A stretch of DNA of 64,000 nucleotides. Source: Acidobacteriota bacterium (GTDB taxonomy: Bacteria > Acidobacteriota > Thermoanaerobaculia > Multivoradales > JBCCEF01). The stretch spans positions 35,064-99,063 of the forward strand of contig JBCCHV010000017.1 of NCBI GenBank assembly GCA_039028635.1, written 5' to 3'. The position numbers were made by a program, and so were the translations under genes. Position 1 is the first letter of the stretch, and every line of letters begins with the position of its first letter. Positions 1-8,752 of the stretch are shown here, in pieces. Under the pieces are notes generated by a model. The model worked only from the letters and a program-made list of their open reading frames with translations, was not told the DNA's origin and made no database searches.

Positions 1-1345
1 TGGCGGCGTTGTAGATCGCCTCCTGATAGTTCGGCTGCAGCTCGATGGCGCGCCGGTAGGCCGCGAGCGCGGCATCGAGCTCGAAGGCGAGATCGTGCAG
101 CAGCCCTTGCGCCTTGTAGGCCTCCGGCAGGGCCGGATCGAGGGCCAGGGCGCGGGCCACGCTGGCGCCGGCAGCGGCGATGGCGTCCTCGCCGAAGCCG
201 TAGCGCACGGCGCGCATGGCGTAGGCATTGGAGAGCCCCGCATGGGCCGCCGCAAAGTCCGGGTCCTGGGCCAGGGCGAGCTCGTACTGGCCGATCGCCT
301 GCTCATTGCCGATGCGGGTCTGCTGCCGGTAGAGCTCGCGCCCCCGCAGGTAGTAGTCGAAGGCCGAGAAGCTGCGCGTCGGGATCGCCCGCAGACGGTG
401 GACCTCGCTCTTGGTGAGGGTCAAACGGAGAGATTCGGCCACCCGCAGGGCGACATCGCTCTGGGTCGCGAAGAGATCGTCGACGGTGCGGTCGAACTCG
501 CCGGACCACAAGATCTCTTCCCGCGGCGCGTCGATCAGCTGAACGCTGATGCGAAGACCATCCCCTTCCCGCTGGACGCTGCCTTCGAGGAGATGGCGCG
601 CCCCGAGGTCGGCCCCCAGCTCACGGGCGCGGCGGTCGCCGCGGTGGAGCGCTGCGGCGGTCGATCGGGGAATCACCGTCAATCCATCGATGCGGGCGAG
701 CAGCGAGGTGAGCTGCTCGGTCACGGCGCCGGCGAGGCGACCGTCGCTCGCCCCGAGATCGACCAGCGGCAGCACCGCCAGCCGCGCCTCCGTCGAGGGC
801 ACCGCCGGAGGCGCCGGATCTTCGAGGAGCCGGGCGCTGCGGAAAACCACCAGCGAGAGCAGGATCACGGCGCCGGCCGCCGCGATGGCGAGAAGGCGCC
901 GCAGGCCGACTGCCTTGGCAGGCCGCTCATCGACCACTGTCACCGGGGGCAGCAATCGGTAACCGTGGCCGTGAACCGTTTCGATGATCGCCGGCCGGCG
1001 GGGATCGTCCTCCAGGGTCTTGCGCAGCTGGGCGACAGCCCGGGCGATCGAGTTCTCGGAGACCAGGGTCCCGGGCCAGGCCGCCTCGAGAATTTCGTCC
1101 TTGGTGACCAGCCGCCCGGGTCGAGCGAGCAGAACACAGAGCACGTCGAGGGCCTTCGGCTCGACGGCGATCACCGCGCCGTCGCGTCGCAGGATGCGCT
1201 CTTCGGGATCGACGCACCACGGCCCGAATTTCACGGGGCGGGACGAGGAGACATCGGAGAGCGCCATGGCGAGAAGGAACCGGGACGCCGTGATCTTAGC
1301 CCGACCTGGCTCCGGCGCTCCGCTGCCCGGCAGGAACTCAGTCAT
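1..1345 (-). CDS. CadC/ToxR-like winged-helix regulator with membrane segment and TPR tail (C-terminus cut by window edge)
   Basis: Reading the minus strand from 1345 gives an open frame that runs off the left edge, 448 codons visible. Residues about 37-132 form an OmpR/PhoB-type winged helix (FGPWCVDPEERI..., then VHGHGYRLL). One membrane segment follows at about 148-170. Next comes a domain with the PLVDLGASDGRLA...LTVIPRS pattern seen in CadC/TolB-N-like adenylate-cyclase-type regulators, then TPR units (ALAQDPDFAAAHAGLSNAYA; AIELQPNYQEA). The family is inner-membrane transcription regulators. Start: ATG at 1345 has GGAG five bases upstream; an in-frame ATG at 1267 (MALSDVSSS) lacks a clear Shine-Dalgarno. 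It diverges from the gene at 1483 across 137 bp, so it may control that gene (inference). Confidence 0.85.
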   Translation of the reverse strand, partial: MTEFLPGSGAPEPGRAKITASRFLLAMALSDVSSSRPVKFGPWCVDPEERILRRDGAVIAVEPKALDVLCVLLARPGRLVTKDEILEAAWPGTLVSENSIARAVAQLRKTLEDDPRRPAIIETVHGHGYRLLPPVTVVDERPAKAVGLRRLLAIAAAGAVILLSLVVFRSARLLEDPAPPAVPSTEARLAVLPLVDLGASDGRLAGAVTEQLTSLLARIDGLTVIPRSTAAALHRGDRRARELGADLGARHLLEGSVQREGDGLRISVQLIDAPREEILWSGEFDRTVDDLFATQSDVALRVAESLRLTLTKSEVHRLRAIPTRSFSAFDYYLRGRELYRQQTRIGNEQAIGQYELALAQDPDFAAAHAGLSNAYAMRAVRYGFGEDAIAAAGASVARALALDPALPEAYKAQGLLHDLAFELDAALAAYRRAIELQPNYQEAIYNAA

Positions 1346-1482
1346 CACGACTCCGTGGGAAATCTTCAGACCGTCGTCAAGACTCCTTCCCCCCGGCGAT
1401 GGCACCTTCGTCACCGCTGCGGCGGCGATCGCGCCGTCAAGGCCGGAAAAGGCGCAAGCCCTACGAAAGGAGTCTCTCGACC

Positions 1483-2805
1483 ATGAGCCAACAGCTTCTC
1501 CCATTCCGCCGGCTCCGCCGGTTGATCGTTCAGTCCCTCGCCTGCGGCTGCCTCTCGGCCCTGCTGCCCAGCGCCGCCGCCGCGCTCGAGGTCCGCGCCA
1601 CCGACAAGCCGGTGATCGGCCCGGTGCGCTGCACCAGCAACAACGACCTGGTCATCCGGGGCAAGGCGATCATCACCGACGGCGACGCCGTCGAGCTGCT
1701 CGGCAACTGCGACGTCCAGATCATCGACAGCTACCTGGTCGCCCGGGGCGTCGCCGTGCGGGTGCGCTCGAACGCCGACGTCACCATCGTCGACAGCTTC
1801 GTCCAAGGCGACCGCGGAGCGGTTCGCATCGAGGGCAACGGTGACGTCGCCTACTCCGGCAGCACCCTGCGCGGCGGCCTCCAGGTCCCCGGCATCGGCG
1901 ACCTCCTCGACCGCGGTGGCAACACCGTGGAAACGATCCCCGGAAGCAGCGCGGCACCGCGTGAGGACGAGCCGACGCGCTGTGCGGGCCGCCAGACCCT
2001 CGACCTGGTGGGTCAGGACTTGAGCCAACCGCTGCTCATCGAGGACGAGTGTCAGGTGCTGCTCTCGGACAGCCAACTCGCCGCCTCGGCCGCCATCGAG
2101 GTGCGCGACGACGGCAGCCTGCGGATTCGTAACTCGGTGGTGCGCGGCCGCCTCGGCCTCGCCGACGGCGCCACCGTGCACGTCGCCGGCAGCGAGCTGC
2201 GCGGTGCCATCGAGGCCGACGGCCCGGCGCGCCTGCTCGACGGCGGCGGCAACTCCGGGGCGCGCTGGGCCGGCGGCGCCAAGAGCAGCGTCACGGGCAG
2301 CTCGGCGGACACTTCGGTGGCGGCCGGCGCGACACCAACCTATGGCGGAGGATCCAGAGGCGATCTCGGAGGATCTCTCGGCGACCTCGAACGCGGCCTC
2401 GAAGCCCTCGCCGGCACCCTCGGCGAGGTCGCCGCGGCGAGTCGCGAGATCGCCGAAGAGGCGCTCGAGATTCCCGCCGCCGTCGCCGGCAATCCCTGGG
2501 TCGGCGGCTGGCAAGTGGAGTCGGCGCGCTTCGGCGAGCAGCCGTTGCGTGCCTCCGGCCGCGTCCTCCTCTACGCCGATGGCCGCGGCCTTTCGAGCTA
2601 CTCGGTCGAGCTCGGCGGACAATCGCTGCCGCAGGTCGGTGCCTTCGACTGGCGGCGCAGCGGCCGCGGCGTCATGGTCGAGACCGCCGATGGCGAGATC
2701 CAGCACTGGCGGCTGGTGCACGGCTCCGACGAGCAGCGCACCGTGGCCCTCACCCTGGGCGACGGCATCGAGGCCGAGCTCCGCCTGCGGCGCCTGCCGC
2801 GCTGA
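1483..2805 (+). CDS. Exported protein with duplicated beta-helix-like module; function unknown
   Basis: 440 aa. The ATG at 1483 is chosen over in-frame codons from 1399 because AAAGGAG lies at 1466-1472 and a signal peptide follows (Arg-rich start, hydrophobic core, LLPSAAAA|LEV). The mature part holds two tandem modules of roughly 95 residues. Each begins near a Cys, has short strands with N/D turns (DVQIIDSYL, DVTIVDSFV, SLRIRNSVV, TVHVAGSEL), and ends in LLDRGGNT or LLDGGGNS, so the two halves are an internal duplication. The pattern resembles right-handed parallel beta-helix proteins. A C-terminal unit of about 105 residues (NPWVGGWQVE...) is beta-rich, perhaps a small barrel. No catalytic motif was recognised. 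A periplasmic or secreted location is inferred. Confidence 0.75.
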   Translation: MSQQLLPFRRLRRLIVQSLACGCLSALLPSAAAALEVRATDKPVIGPVRCTSNNDLVIRGKAIITDGDAVELLGNCDVQIIDSYLVARGVAVRVRSNADVTIVDSFVQGDRGAVRIEGNGDVAYSGSTLRGGLQVPGIGDLLDRGGNTVETIPGSSAAPREDEPTRCAGRQTLDLVGQDLSQPLLIEDECQVLLSDSQLAASAAIEVRDDGSLRIRNSVVRGRLGLADGATVHVAGSELRGAIEADGPARLLDGGGNSGARWAGGAKSSVTGSSADTSVAAGATPTYGGGSRGDLGGSLGDLERGLEALAGTLGEVAAASREIAEEALEIPAAVAGNPWVGGWQVESARFGEQPLRASGRVLLYADGRGLSSYSVELGGQSLPQVGAFDWRRSGRGVMVETADGEIQHWRLVHGSDEQRTVALTLGDGIEAELRLRRLPR

Positions 2806-2852
2806 GCCTCAGCCCCTCCCGGACACCTTGTCCTCGGGGTCCGTCGCCGCGC

Positions 2853-3308
2853 TCACAGCCAGCGGCGGACCCGGGCGCAGTAGTCGCGGTAGGCGTCTCC
2901 AAATTTGCGCTCGAGGTAGGCCTCCTCGTGGCGCACCGCCGTGCGGTAGACCAGGCCGAGGGATAGCGGCACCAGCACCACCAGCCAGCCATAGCCCTTG
3001 ATCAATCCGCCGGCTGCCTGCAGCAGGGCCATCCCGACGTACATCGGGTTGCGCGACCAGCGATAGATCCCCCGCGCCACCAGGCTCGGGCTCGGCTTCC
3101 AGGGCTCCGGGTCTTGGCCCGAGCGCAGCAGCGACGTCAGGCTCGCCGCCAGCAAGACGATTCCCCCGGCGAGACACAGCCAGCCGGCGAAGGGAAATCG
3201 CCCGGGCAGCGGCAGCACCCGCCCCAGCAGAACACCGAGGCCCGCCACCGCCACGAACACCAGCGGCGGCGGAATGCGAACGGCGGCGCGGTCCTCGGGA
3301 GCACCCAT
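2853..3308 (-). CDS. Isoprenylcysteine carboxyl methyltransferase-family (ICMT/PEMT-like) membrane protein
   Basis: 151 aa with about four hydrophobic segments. The family core is present: GIYRWSRNPMYVGMAL (the NPMYVG motif), then HEEAYLERKFGDAYRDYCARVRRWL at the C-terminus, the usual E...F...Y.Y...V.R pattern of bacterial ICMT/phospholipid-methyltransferase-like proteins. These use S-adenosylmethionine at the membrane; the substrate cannot be read from sequence. ATG at 3308; no strong Shine-Dalgarno seen. It ends 47 bp from the convergent gene ending at 2805 and diverges from the SDR gene at 3454. Confidence 0.85.
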   Translation of the reverse strand: MGAPEDRAAVRIPPPLVFVAVAGLGVLLGRVLPLPGRFPFAGWLCLAGGIVLLAASLTSLLRSGQDPEPWKPSPSLVARGIYRWSRNPMYVGMALLQAAGGLIKGYGWLVVLVPLSLGLVYRTAVRHEEAYLERKFGDAYRDYCARVRRWL

Positions 3309-3453
3309 CGCCGGTGATCATAGCGATCCTCGGCGGCGGGAATTTTCGCCTTCCAGGAAATGTATAGAGCTTGACCGAAAGACCCCCCGAGGGGCTCGGC
3401 AATCGACCAAGACCGCATCACGCTGGCGCGCCAGCTAGAGGAGAAAATCTCTC

Positions 3454-4155
3454 ATGGAGCTATCCGGAGCCAAAGCCCTCATCACCGGCGGATCCGGCGG
3501 CATCGGCAAGGGCATCGCCGCCGCCCTGGTCGCCGCAGGATCGACCGTCACCATCACCGGCCGGCGACAGGAGAGCCTCGAAGCCACCGCCGCCGAGCTC
3601 GGAGTCGACTGGATCCAGGCGGACGTCGGCGTCGAGGCGGACGCGGTACGCACCGTCGCCGAGTTCGTCGAGCGCCACGGTCGTATCGACATCCTGGTCA
3701 ACAACGCCGGATTCGGCCACTTCGCGCCGCTGGTCGAGATGGAGCTGGCCGACTTCGAGCGCGTTTACCGCACCAACGTCTTCGGCGCCTTCCTGATGGC
3801 TCGCGAAGCGGCGCGCCACTTCGTGCGCCAGGAGTCCGGCGAGCTGATCAACATCTCCTCGACCTCGGGCCTAAAGGGCGGCCGCGGCAGCACCGCCTAC
3901 TCGTCGTCGAAGTTCGCCTTGCGCGGCATGACCGAGTGTTGGCGCGACGAGCTGCGACGGTCGAACGTGCGGGTGATGCTGGTCAATCCGAGCGAGGTGC
4001 TCACCGACTTCGCCGCCACCGCCGGCTTTGAGCAGCAGCCCTCGGAGAAGAAGCTGCGCGCCCAGGAGATCGCCGACGCCATCGTCGGCGCCCTGAAGAT
4101 CGACCATCGCGGCTTCATTCCGGAGTTTTCGGTCTTCGCCACCAACCCGTTCTGA
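3454..4155 (+). CDS. Short-chain dehydrogenase/reductase (SDR), FabG-like
   Basis: 233 aa, a normal classical-SDR length. The TGGSGGIG nucleotide-binding loop is at residues 11-18 and NNAG at 83-86. The catalytic set is Ser136 (in ISSTSG), Tyr149 and Lys153 (YSSSK). An Arg-Arg pair after the second beta strand (TITGRR) suggests NADP(H) preference. Start ATG at 3454 is preceded by AGAGGAG at 3436-3442. The substrate is unknown; 3-oxoacyl or sugar ketone reduction are typical for the family. It is probably a single-gene unit, since a strong hairpin follows 6 bp after the stop. Confidence 0.9.
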   Translation: MELSGAKALITGGSGGIGKGIAAALVAAGSTVTITGRRQESLEATAAELGVDWIQADVGVEADAVRTVAEFVERHGRIDILVNNAGFGHFAPLVEMELADFERVYRTNVFGAFLMAREAARHFVRQESGELINISSTSGLKGGRGSTAYSSSKFALRGMTECWRDELRRSNVRVMLVNPSEVLTDFAATAGFEQQPSEKKLRAQEIADAIVGALKIDHRGFIPEFSVFATNPF

Positions 4156-4161
4156 CGGTTC

Positions 4162-4199
4162 GCGACCTCCGAGACTCGCGATCGAAGCTCGGAGGTCGC
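4162..4199 (+). terminator. Perfect 12-bp inverted repeat after the SDR gene (terminator-like)
   Basis: GCGACCTCCGAG at 4162-4173 pairs perfectly with CTCGGAGGTCGC at 4188-4199 across a 14-nt loop, starting 6 bp after the TGA of the SDR gene. There is no T-tract after it, so it is either a Rho-independent terminator without U-run or an mRNA 3'-end stabiliser. The next gene (4384) points toward it, so the element could serve both strands. Confidence 0.55.
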
Positions 4200-4383
4200 C
4201 AATCGGCTCCTTCACAGACCCAGCGACCGCTGATCTCGACACCTTGGAAATGGTGTCGGTCTCGCCACCCGGGAGCGCCCCGAGGCCCTGCGAGAGGGCG
4301 ACCAGAGCCCCTGCCGGCGAAACCGACGGAGGGAAGAATCGAATCCTCTTCTCCACCCCGCCGGATCGCTTCAGCGCTGCGCG

Positions 4384-4716
4384 TCAGCTGCAGTAAAGGC
4401 CGTCACGAAAGAAGATACAGCGGAACGGCAGACTGTTGCAGTCCGCCGGCGAGGCATTGATGTAACAGCCCGAGCTGCCGGTACCTGAGGTGCAGGGAGT
4501 GACGTTGCGGATCTTGTAGGCCGACTGCGTGCCGGTGGTGATCCGCTGACCGTCGCAACCCCGGAAGTAGGTACCAACCTCGTTACCGTTGGCATCCAGC
4601 CAGATGATGTCGGTTTCGACCGAAGGCAGCGCATCGGTTTCGCCAGGGCCGAAGACCGCAATCCCGGCGACCAGCGCGAAGAGTCCGACGGCGAGGAGGA
4701 TGTTTCTGGTTTTCAT
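4384..4716 (-). CDS. Small exported Cys-containing protein (possibly DUF6289-like)
   Basis: 110 aa. Start ATG at 4716 (MKTRNILLAV) is chosen because AAGGAG lies 9 bases upstream and a signal peptide or N-terminal membrane segment begins at once; an in-frame extension to 4779 has neither. The mature part is short and has six cysteines: FRGCDGQR, NVTPC, SSGCYIN, ADCNS, FRCIFF, LYCS. Three disulfides are possible. The 'strand, YFRGCDGQ' pattern recalls small DUF6289-type exported proteins, but that is a weak recall-based comparison. It lies 131 bp downstream of the kinase gene on the same strand, so it may be co-transcribed with the sigma/kinase pair. Function unknown. Confidence 0.7.
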   Translation of the reverse strand: MKTRNILLAVGLFALVAGIAVFGPGETDALPSVETDIIWLDANGNEVGTYFRGCDGQRITTGTQSAYKIRNVTPCTSGTGSSGCYINASPADCNSLPFRCIFFRDGLYCS

Positions 4717-4847
4717 CTCGACTTCTCCTTGCTCAGAGCAGTGATTGATGAGCTCGCGGCAGCCGGTCCGAGAGGGCATTCCATCGACGAATCTCGGCGG
4801 CCCCGAGCGCCTCTACCCTGAGCGGCGACGTCGAGGAGAAAAGGGGA

Positions 4848-7469
4848 TCAAGAATTTTCGCGGAGGCGAGCTTCGAAGGGGGTGATCGCGGCGACGTCCC
4901 CACAGCGACCGAAGTGACCGCGCAACCGCGACAGAGCGTCCTGCCTGGTGCGCTCCTTCGCCACGGCCAACAGCGAGTCGAAGCTGTCGACGAGGATGGC
5001 TTCCGCCGCCGTGCATTTGCCTTGCACGCTCAGGCTCTCGCCCAGCACGCCGCGCCCCTCGGCGAAGCGCCAGTGGTCTCCGAGACGGGGCCGCCAGCGT
5101 TCCAGAAGCGAACGCAGGCGCAACTCGGCCGTTACCGCCTGTCCCTGGGGAATCAGGGCCATGGCGATGCGCACCTCGAAGTGAAACACCATCCAGTGCT
5201 GCGAGTCGATGTCGAGAATCACCTGCCGAGCCTGGCGGAAGAGCTCTTCCGCTCCTTCGAACTCGCCGCGTAGCAAGCGCACGCTGGCAAGGTTGTTGAG
5301 GACGTAGGGATTGAGGTTCTCGCGACCGAAATTCTCGATGGTCAGATCGAGCGCCCGCTGGTAGGCCCGTTCGGCCTCTTCCAGATCGTCCAGGCGCCGC
5401 AGACTGAGGCCGAGGTTGTTGAGGGTCGGAATCTGCCCCGGATGGTCTTCGCCATCACGCCGCCGTCGGCGCTCGAGCGCGGCGCGATTGAGCTGGATCG
5501 CCTCGCGGTAGCTCCCTTCGGCACTGCGAATCCGCGCCAGGTGCTCGAGCGCCGCCAACTCCTGGAGGCTACCGCCCGGCAACGCGCGCGCCAACTGAAG
5601 AGCCTCGCGGGCCGGCTCGTCGGCGGCCTCGAATTCATTGCGGAAACACAACACCGACACCAGATGATTGAGGGACTCGACCAGCGCCCCGGCAGCGCTC
5701 GCGGGATGGCCCTCGGCCTGCAGCCGGCGACTGATGTCGACCGCCTTTCGAGCCTGTTCCTCGGCGAGGTCGAAATCTCCCAGCTCTTTGTTGGCGGCAG
5801 CCAAGGCAGCGAGCGAAGCCGCCGACTCCGGATGATCCTCGCCATGGCGCTGGCGACGGATCTCGTAGGCCTCCTCGAGCTGCGCCCGCGCCACATCATG
5901 ATGCCCCAGCACACCGAGAATCGAGCCGGTGGTGTGTAGCAGCTCGGCCCGCGCCTCGGCCTCTTCCCGCAGTCCCTCGTCGAGCCTGGGGAGACTGCGC
6001 TCGAGGGCCTGGCGCACGGTGAGGTCGCTCCCCGGCACTTTGAATGGATTGCTGTACTCGAAGACCTCGAGAATCAAGGCCAGCACCTGGGCCTTTTTGT
6101 CCCTCTCACGCTGCACCTGATCCCGTTCCCGGGTCACCCGAGCGGACTGCAAGGCGAGGGCCACGGCGAAGCTCACCAACACCAGTGCGGCCGCTGCCGC
6201 GGCGGTCACGGCTCGTCGGTGCCGGCGCACGAACTTACCCAGCCGATAGCGCCAGGAGCCGGCCCGCGCCAGCACCGGGCGACCGTCTTGAAATCGCTCG
6301 ATATCGGTGGCCATCTGCTCCACCGAGCCATATCGCCGATGGGGCGTGCTGCGCAGGGCCTTGAGCACGATGGCGTCGAGATCGCCACCGAGCTGCCGGC
6401 TGCGACGCAGCCTCTGCCGCTGCCGGCGCGGATCTTGGTCCACTGCTCCCTCGTCGGTACCGTCATCACCGGCCGGCCCGCTGGACAGCGTCCGGCGAGT
6501 GACCGCAACGCTCGGCGGCAGCGGCTCTTCCTGGTCGAGAACCTGCTCGATCTCGGCGGCCGTCAGCCCCGCGAGCTGATGCGGCAGATGGCCGGTGAGT
6601 AGCTTGTAGAGAAGGACACCGAGCGAGTAGACGTCGCTCGCCGTGGTGATCAGCTTGCCTCGCACCTGCTCTGGACTGGCGTAGTTGGGAGTCAAGGCCT
6701 GATGCCAGGTCGCGGTTGCCTCCACCGCCCCGCTCTGCAGCTCCGGATTGAGCAGCTTGGCGATCCCGAAGTCGAGCAGGCGGGGCTCACCGTCGGCCGT
6801 CACCAGGATGTTCGATGGCTTGAGGTCACGATGCACCACCAGATTCTGATGGGCATAGTGCACCGCCGAGCAGACCTTGCGAAAGAGAACCAGCCGCTCG
6901 TCGACGGAAAGCCGGCTCTGATCGCAGTAGTCGTCCAGGGGCACGCCCTCGACGAACTCGAGCACGAAGTAGGGCAAGCCGTCCTCGGTGGTGCCACCGT
7001 CGTAGAGACGGGCGATATAGGGATGCTCGAGGCTGGCGAGAATCTGGCGCTCGGTCCGCAGACGCTGCTGAATGGACTGCGAGTCCATTCCCGGTCGCAG
7101 CAGCTTGAGCACGACGCGGCGCTCAAAGGTGTCGTCGGCGCGCACCGCGAGATAGGCGATACTCATGCCGCCCTCGCCGACCCGCCGCAGGATCCGGTAC
7201 GGTCCCACCCGCGAGCCCTTTTCGAGGGAGCGCCGAAGCGGCTGCGAGCCCAAACGCTCGGTGAGACCATCCACCCCCACCGAGAGCCCGAGCGACTGAT
7301 CGATGAAGGCGCCCTCTTCGCGATCGGCGGCGATCAGCTCCTCCACCGTGCGGCGGAGCCCCGGGTCACCAGCGCAGGCCTTGTCCAGAAAGGCCTCGAT
7401 CTCACCGGCGGGCCGGCCAACCGCCTGTTCGAAGATTTCCCAGGCACGGCTCCAGGCATCGTGGCTCAC
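4848..7469 (-). CDS. Membrane Ser/Thr protein kinase with C-terminal TPR sensor region
   Basis: 873 aa from a GTG at 7469. That start overlaps the sigma-factor stop by 4 nt (GTGA), implying translational coupling; an ATG at 7520 would overlap by 55 nt. Domains: an N-terminal helical segment (1-85); a Hanks-type kinase at about 90-400 with glycine loop GEGGMS (98-103), Lys122, HRDLKPSN (213-220), DFG (233-235) and ASPEQ (264-268); one transmembrane helix at about 419-440; then a TPR region (450-873, including LNNLGLSLRRLDDLEEAERAYQRAL). Catalytic residues look intact, so it should phosphorylate protein Ser/Thr. The likely partner is the sigma factor encoded just upstream, as known for STPK-paired ECF sigma factors in Acidobacteria and Planctomycetes (family knowledge, not proven here). 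Confidence 0.93.
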   Translation of the reverse strand: MSHDAWSRAWEIFEQAVGRPAGEIEAFLDKACAGDPGLRRTVEELIAADREEGAFIDQSLGLSVGVDGLTERLGSQPLRRSLEKGSRVGPYRILRRVGEGGMSIAYLAVRADDTFERRVVLKLLRPGMDSQSIQQRLRTERQILASLEHPYIARLYDGGTTEDGLPYFVLEFVEGVPLDDYCDQSRLSVDERLVLFRKVCSAVHYAHQNLVVHRDLKPSNILVTADGEPRLLDFGIAKLLNPELQSGAVEATATWHQALTPNYASPEQVRGKLITTASDVYSLGVLLYKLLTGHLPHQLAGLTAAEIEQVLDQEEPLPPSVAVTRRTLSSGPAGDDGTDEGAVDQDPRRQRQRLRRSRQLGGDLDAIVLKALRSTPHRRYGSVEQMATDIERFQDGRPVLARAGSWRYRLGKFVRRHRRAVTAAAAAALVLVSFAVALALQSARVTRERDQVQRERDKKAQVLALILEVFEYSNPFKVPGSDLTVRQALERSLPRLDEGLREEAEARAELLHTTGSILGVLGHHDVARAQLEEAYEIRRQRHGEDHPESAASLAALAAANKELGDFDLAEEQARKAVDISRRLQAEGHPASAAGALVESLNHLVSVLCFRNEFEAADEPAREALQLARALPGGSLQELAALEHLARIRSAEGSYREAIQLNRAALERRRRRDGEDHPGQIPTLNNLGLSLRRLDDLEEAERAYQRALDLTIENFGRENLNPYVLNNLASVRLLRGEFEGAEELFRQARQVILDIDSQHWMVFHFEVRIAMALIPQGQAVTAELRLRSLLERWRPRLGDHWRFAEGRGVLGESLSVQGKCTAAEAILVDSFDSLLAVAKERTRQDALSRLRGHFGRCGDVAAITPFEARLRENS

Positions 7470-8041
7470 GACTGTTCGACCCTCGTGTAGCGAATCAGCC
7501 AAGCGCGGGCGGTACGCCAACGCCGAGTGACCGTGGCGCTCGACAGCTCCAAGACCTCAGCGATCTCTTCCCGGTTGAGCCCGCCGAAGAAACGCAGCTC
7601 GACGAGCCGCGCCATTTCACGATCCTTGGCCGCCAGCTCGGTGAGTGCCTCGTCGAGAGCGATCAGCTCCCGAGAGCGCTCGACCGGGACCCGCCGGATC
7701 ACCCCGGTGGTGACCTGCTGCTGGTCACCACCGCGCTTCAGCCGCCGGCGGTGTCGAGCGTGATCCACCAAAATTCGCCGCATCAGACGAGCGCACATGG
7801 CGAAGAAGTGGGCCCGATCCTTCCAGTCGATGCGTTCGAGCTCGAGGACCCGCAGGTAGACCTCGTGAACCAGCTCCGTCGGCTGCAAGGCCCGGCCCCG
7901 CTCCTCGCCCCGCAGCAGTCTCCCGGCGAGCCCCTTGAGCTCGCGGTAGACGAGCGGCATGAGCTCGCTCAGGGCGTCGTCGTCGCCCTGGCGCCAGGCC
8001 AGCAGCAGGCCCGTGATGTTGTAGGCGTCCGTTCCCAGCAT
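7466..8041 (-). CDS. ECF sigma factor, Sig-70_X6 (TIGR02999-type)
   Basis: 191 aa from ATG at 8041 (MLGTDAYNITGLL), with GAGGGG just upstream; in-frame codons back to 8125 do not add conserved sequence. Region 2 carries the subfamily signature DWKDRAHFFAMCARLMRRIL followed by VDHARHRRRLKRGG. Region 4 is an HTH (FFGGLNREEIAEVLELSSATVTRRWRTARAWL). No anti-sigma gene is adjacent; instead the next gene, coupled by GTGA, is a Ser/Thr kinase, which suggests control by phosphorylation. Target promoters are unknown; the two small exported proteins on either side are candidates (inference). Confidence 0.93.
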   Translation of the reverse strand: MLGTDAYNITGLLLAWRQGDDDALSELMPLVYRELKGLAGRLLRGEERGRALQPTELVHEVYLRVLELERIDWKDRAHFFAMCARLMRRILVDHARHRRRLKRGGDQQQVTTGVIRRVPVERSRELIALDEALTELAAKDREMARLVELRFFGGLNREEIAEVLELSSATVTRRWRTARAWLIRYTRVEQS

Positions 8042-8168
8042 GGCCCCTCTACGAATCGGACCCTCGAAACCACCGCGGCGGCAGCCTGGAGAGTCGCCCA
8101 GATCCGCCGCCGCCGAGCACTCCATCGGGCTCAGCCCAAGCCACCCGCCAGGGAGCGGGCCGAGCTCC

Positions 8169-8429
8169 TCATTTCGTACGGCAGTCGAAGATTCCGAGGC
8201 CCCTCACCGAACCGCTGTCGCTGATGATGCAAAGCTCCATGCACACGGTGAGAGCCGGACAGTCTTCGAGTCCCAGATCCGATCGCAATTGCGATTCGGG
8301 CGTCACCAGCCAATCCTGAACCGTGTCGTGCATCGGCACCGACAGGGTCGTCGGCACCACCGCCAAGGCGACCAACACGAGACATCCGACGATGATGATC
8401 GGCCTTCCCCAGGTCTTTCTGATCTTCAT
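8169..8429 (-). CDS. Small exported Cys-containing protein, unknown function
   Basis: 86 aa. ATG at 8429 preceded by AAAGGAG (spacing about 6). An N-terminal basic and hydrophobic segment (residues 1-30, KIRKTWGRP then IIIVGCLVLVALAVV) is a signal peptide or anchor. The mature part has four cysteines in the last third (EDCPALTVCMELCIISD, FDCRTK), compatible with two disulfides. No family recognised. It lies 127 bp upstream of the sigma-factor start, in the same direction. Together with the protein at 4384-4716 it brackets the sigma/kinase pair. Confidence 0.65.
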   Translation of the reverse strand: MKIRKTWGRPIIIVGCLVLVALAVVPTTLSVPMHDTVQDWLVTPESQLRSDLGLEDCPALTVCMELCIISDSGSVRGLGIFDCRTK

Positions 8430-8752
8430 GACCTCTCCTTTCGCAGGGCCCGCATTCCGTCCCCGGCGCGAACCCAGGATTCGTGACCGAGATCAGCCGT
8501 CAAGGAAGCTACGCAATCCAAGTGGAGAATGTTGACCTTGCACGCGGCTGACTCATTTCTGGAGGCGGCAACTTCCTGCAGAATGGATCAACCGAGCATC
8601 GGCGATCTCCGATGCCACTTCGCGACGAGAGCCGGAGTCAGACCGGGCTTCTCACCAGTTTCCTGGCAACCGTCGTCCATTACTGACGGCGCCAGTTAGC
8701 CGCCGCCACCAGGAAGACGCTCCGCACACCCGGGCTCGGCGAAGCCTCAGGA
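8430..8752. other. Intergenic stretch without recognised gene
   Basis: About 320 bp between the start of the small exported protein (8429) and the end of the SGNH hydrolase gene (8753). It should contain the promoter of the 8429 gene. I found no convincing -35/-10 pair; a TTGACG on the minus strand has no matching -10. No strong hairpin was noted. Confidence 0.5.

Noticed and set aside
95..1486. Plus-strand frame of 463 codons at the left edge
   Set aside because: It is antisense to the winged-helix/TPR regulator, whose frame shows conserved domains and runs off the window edge.
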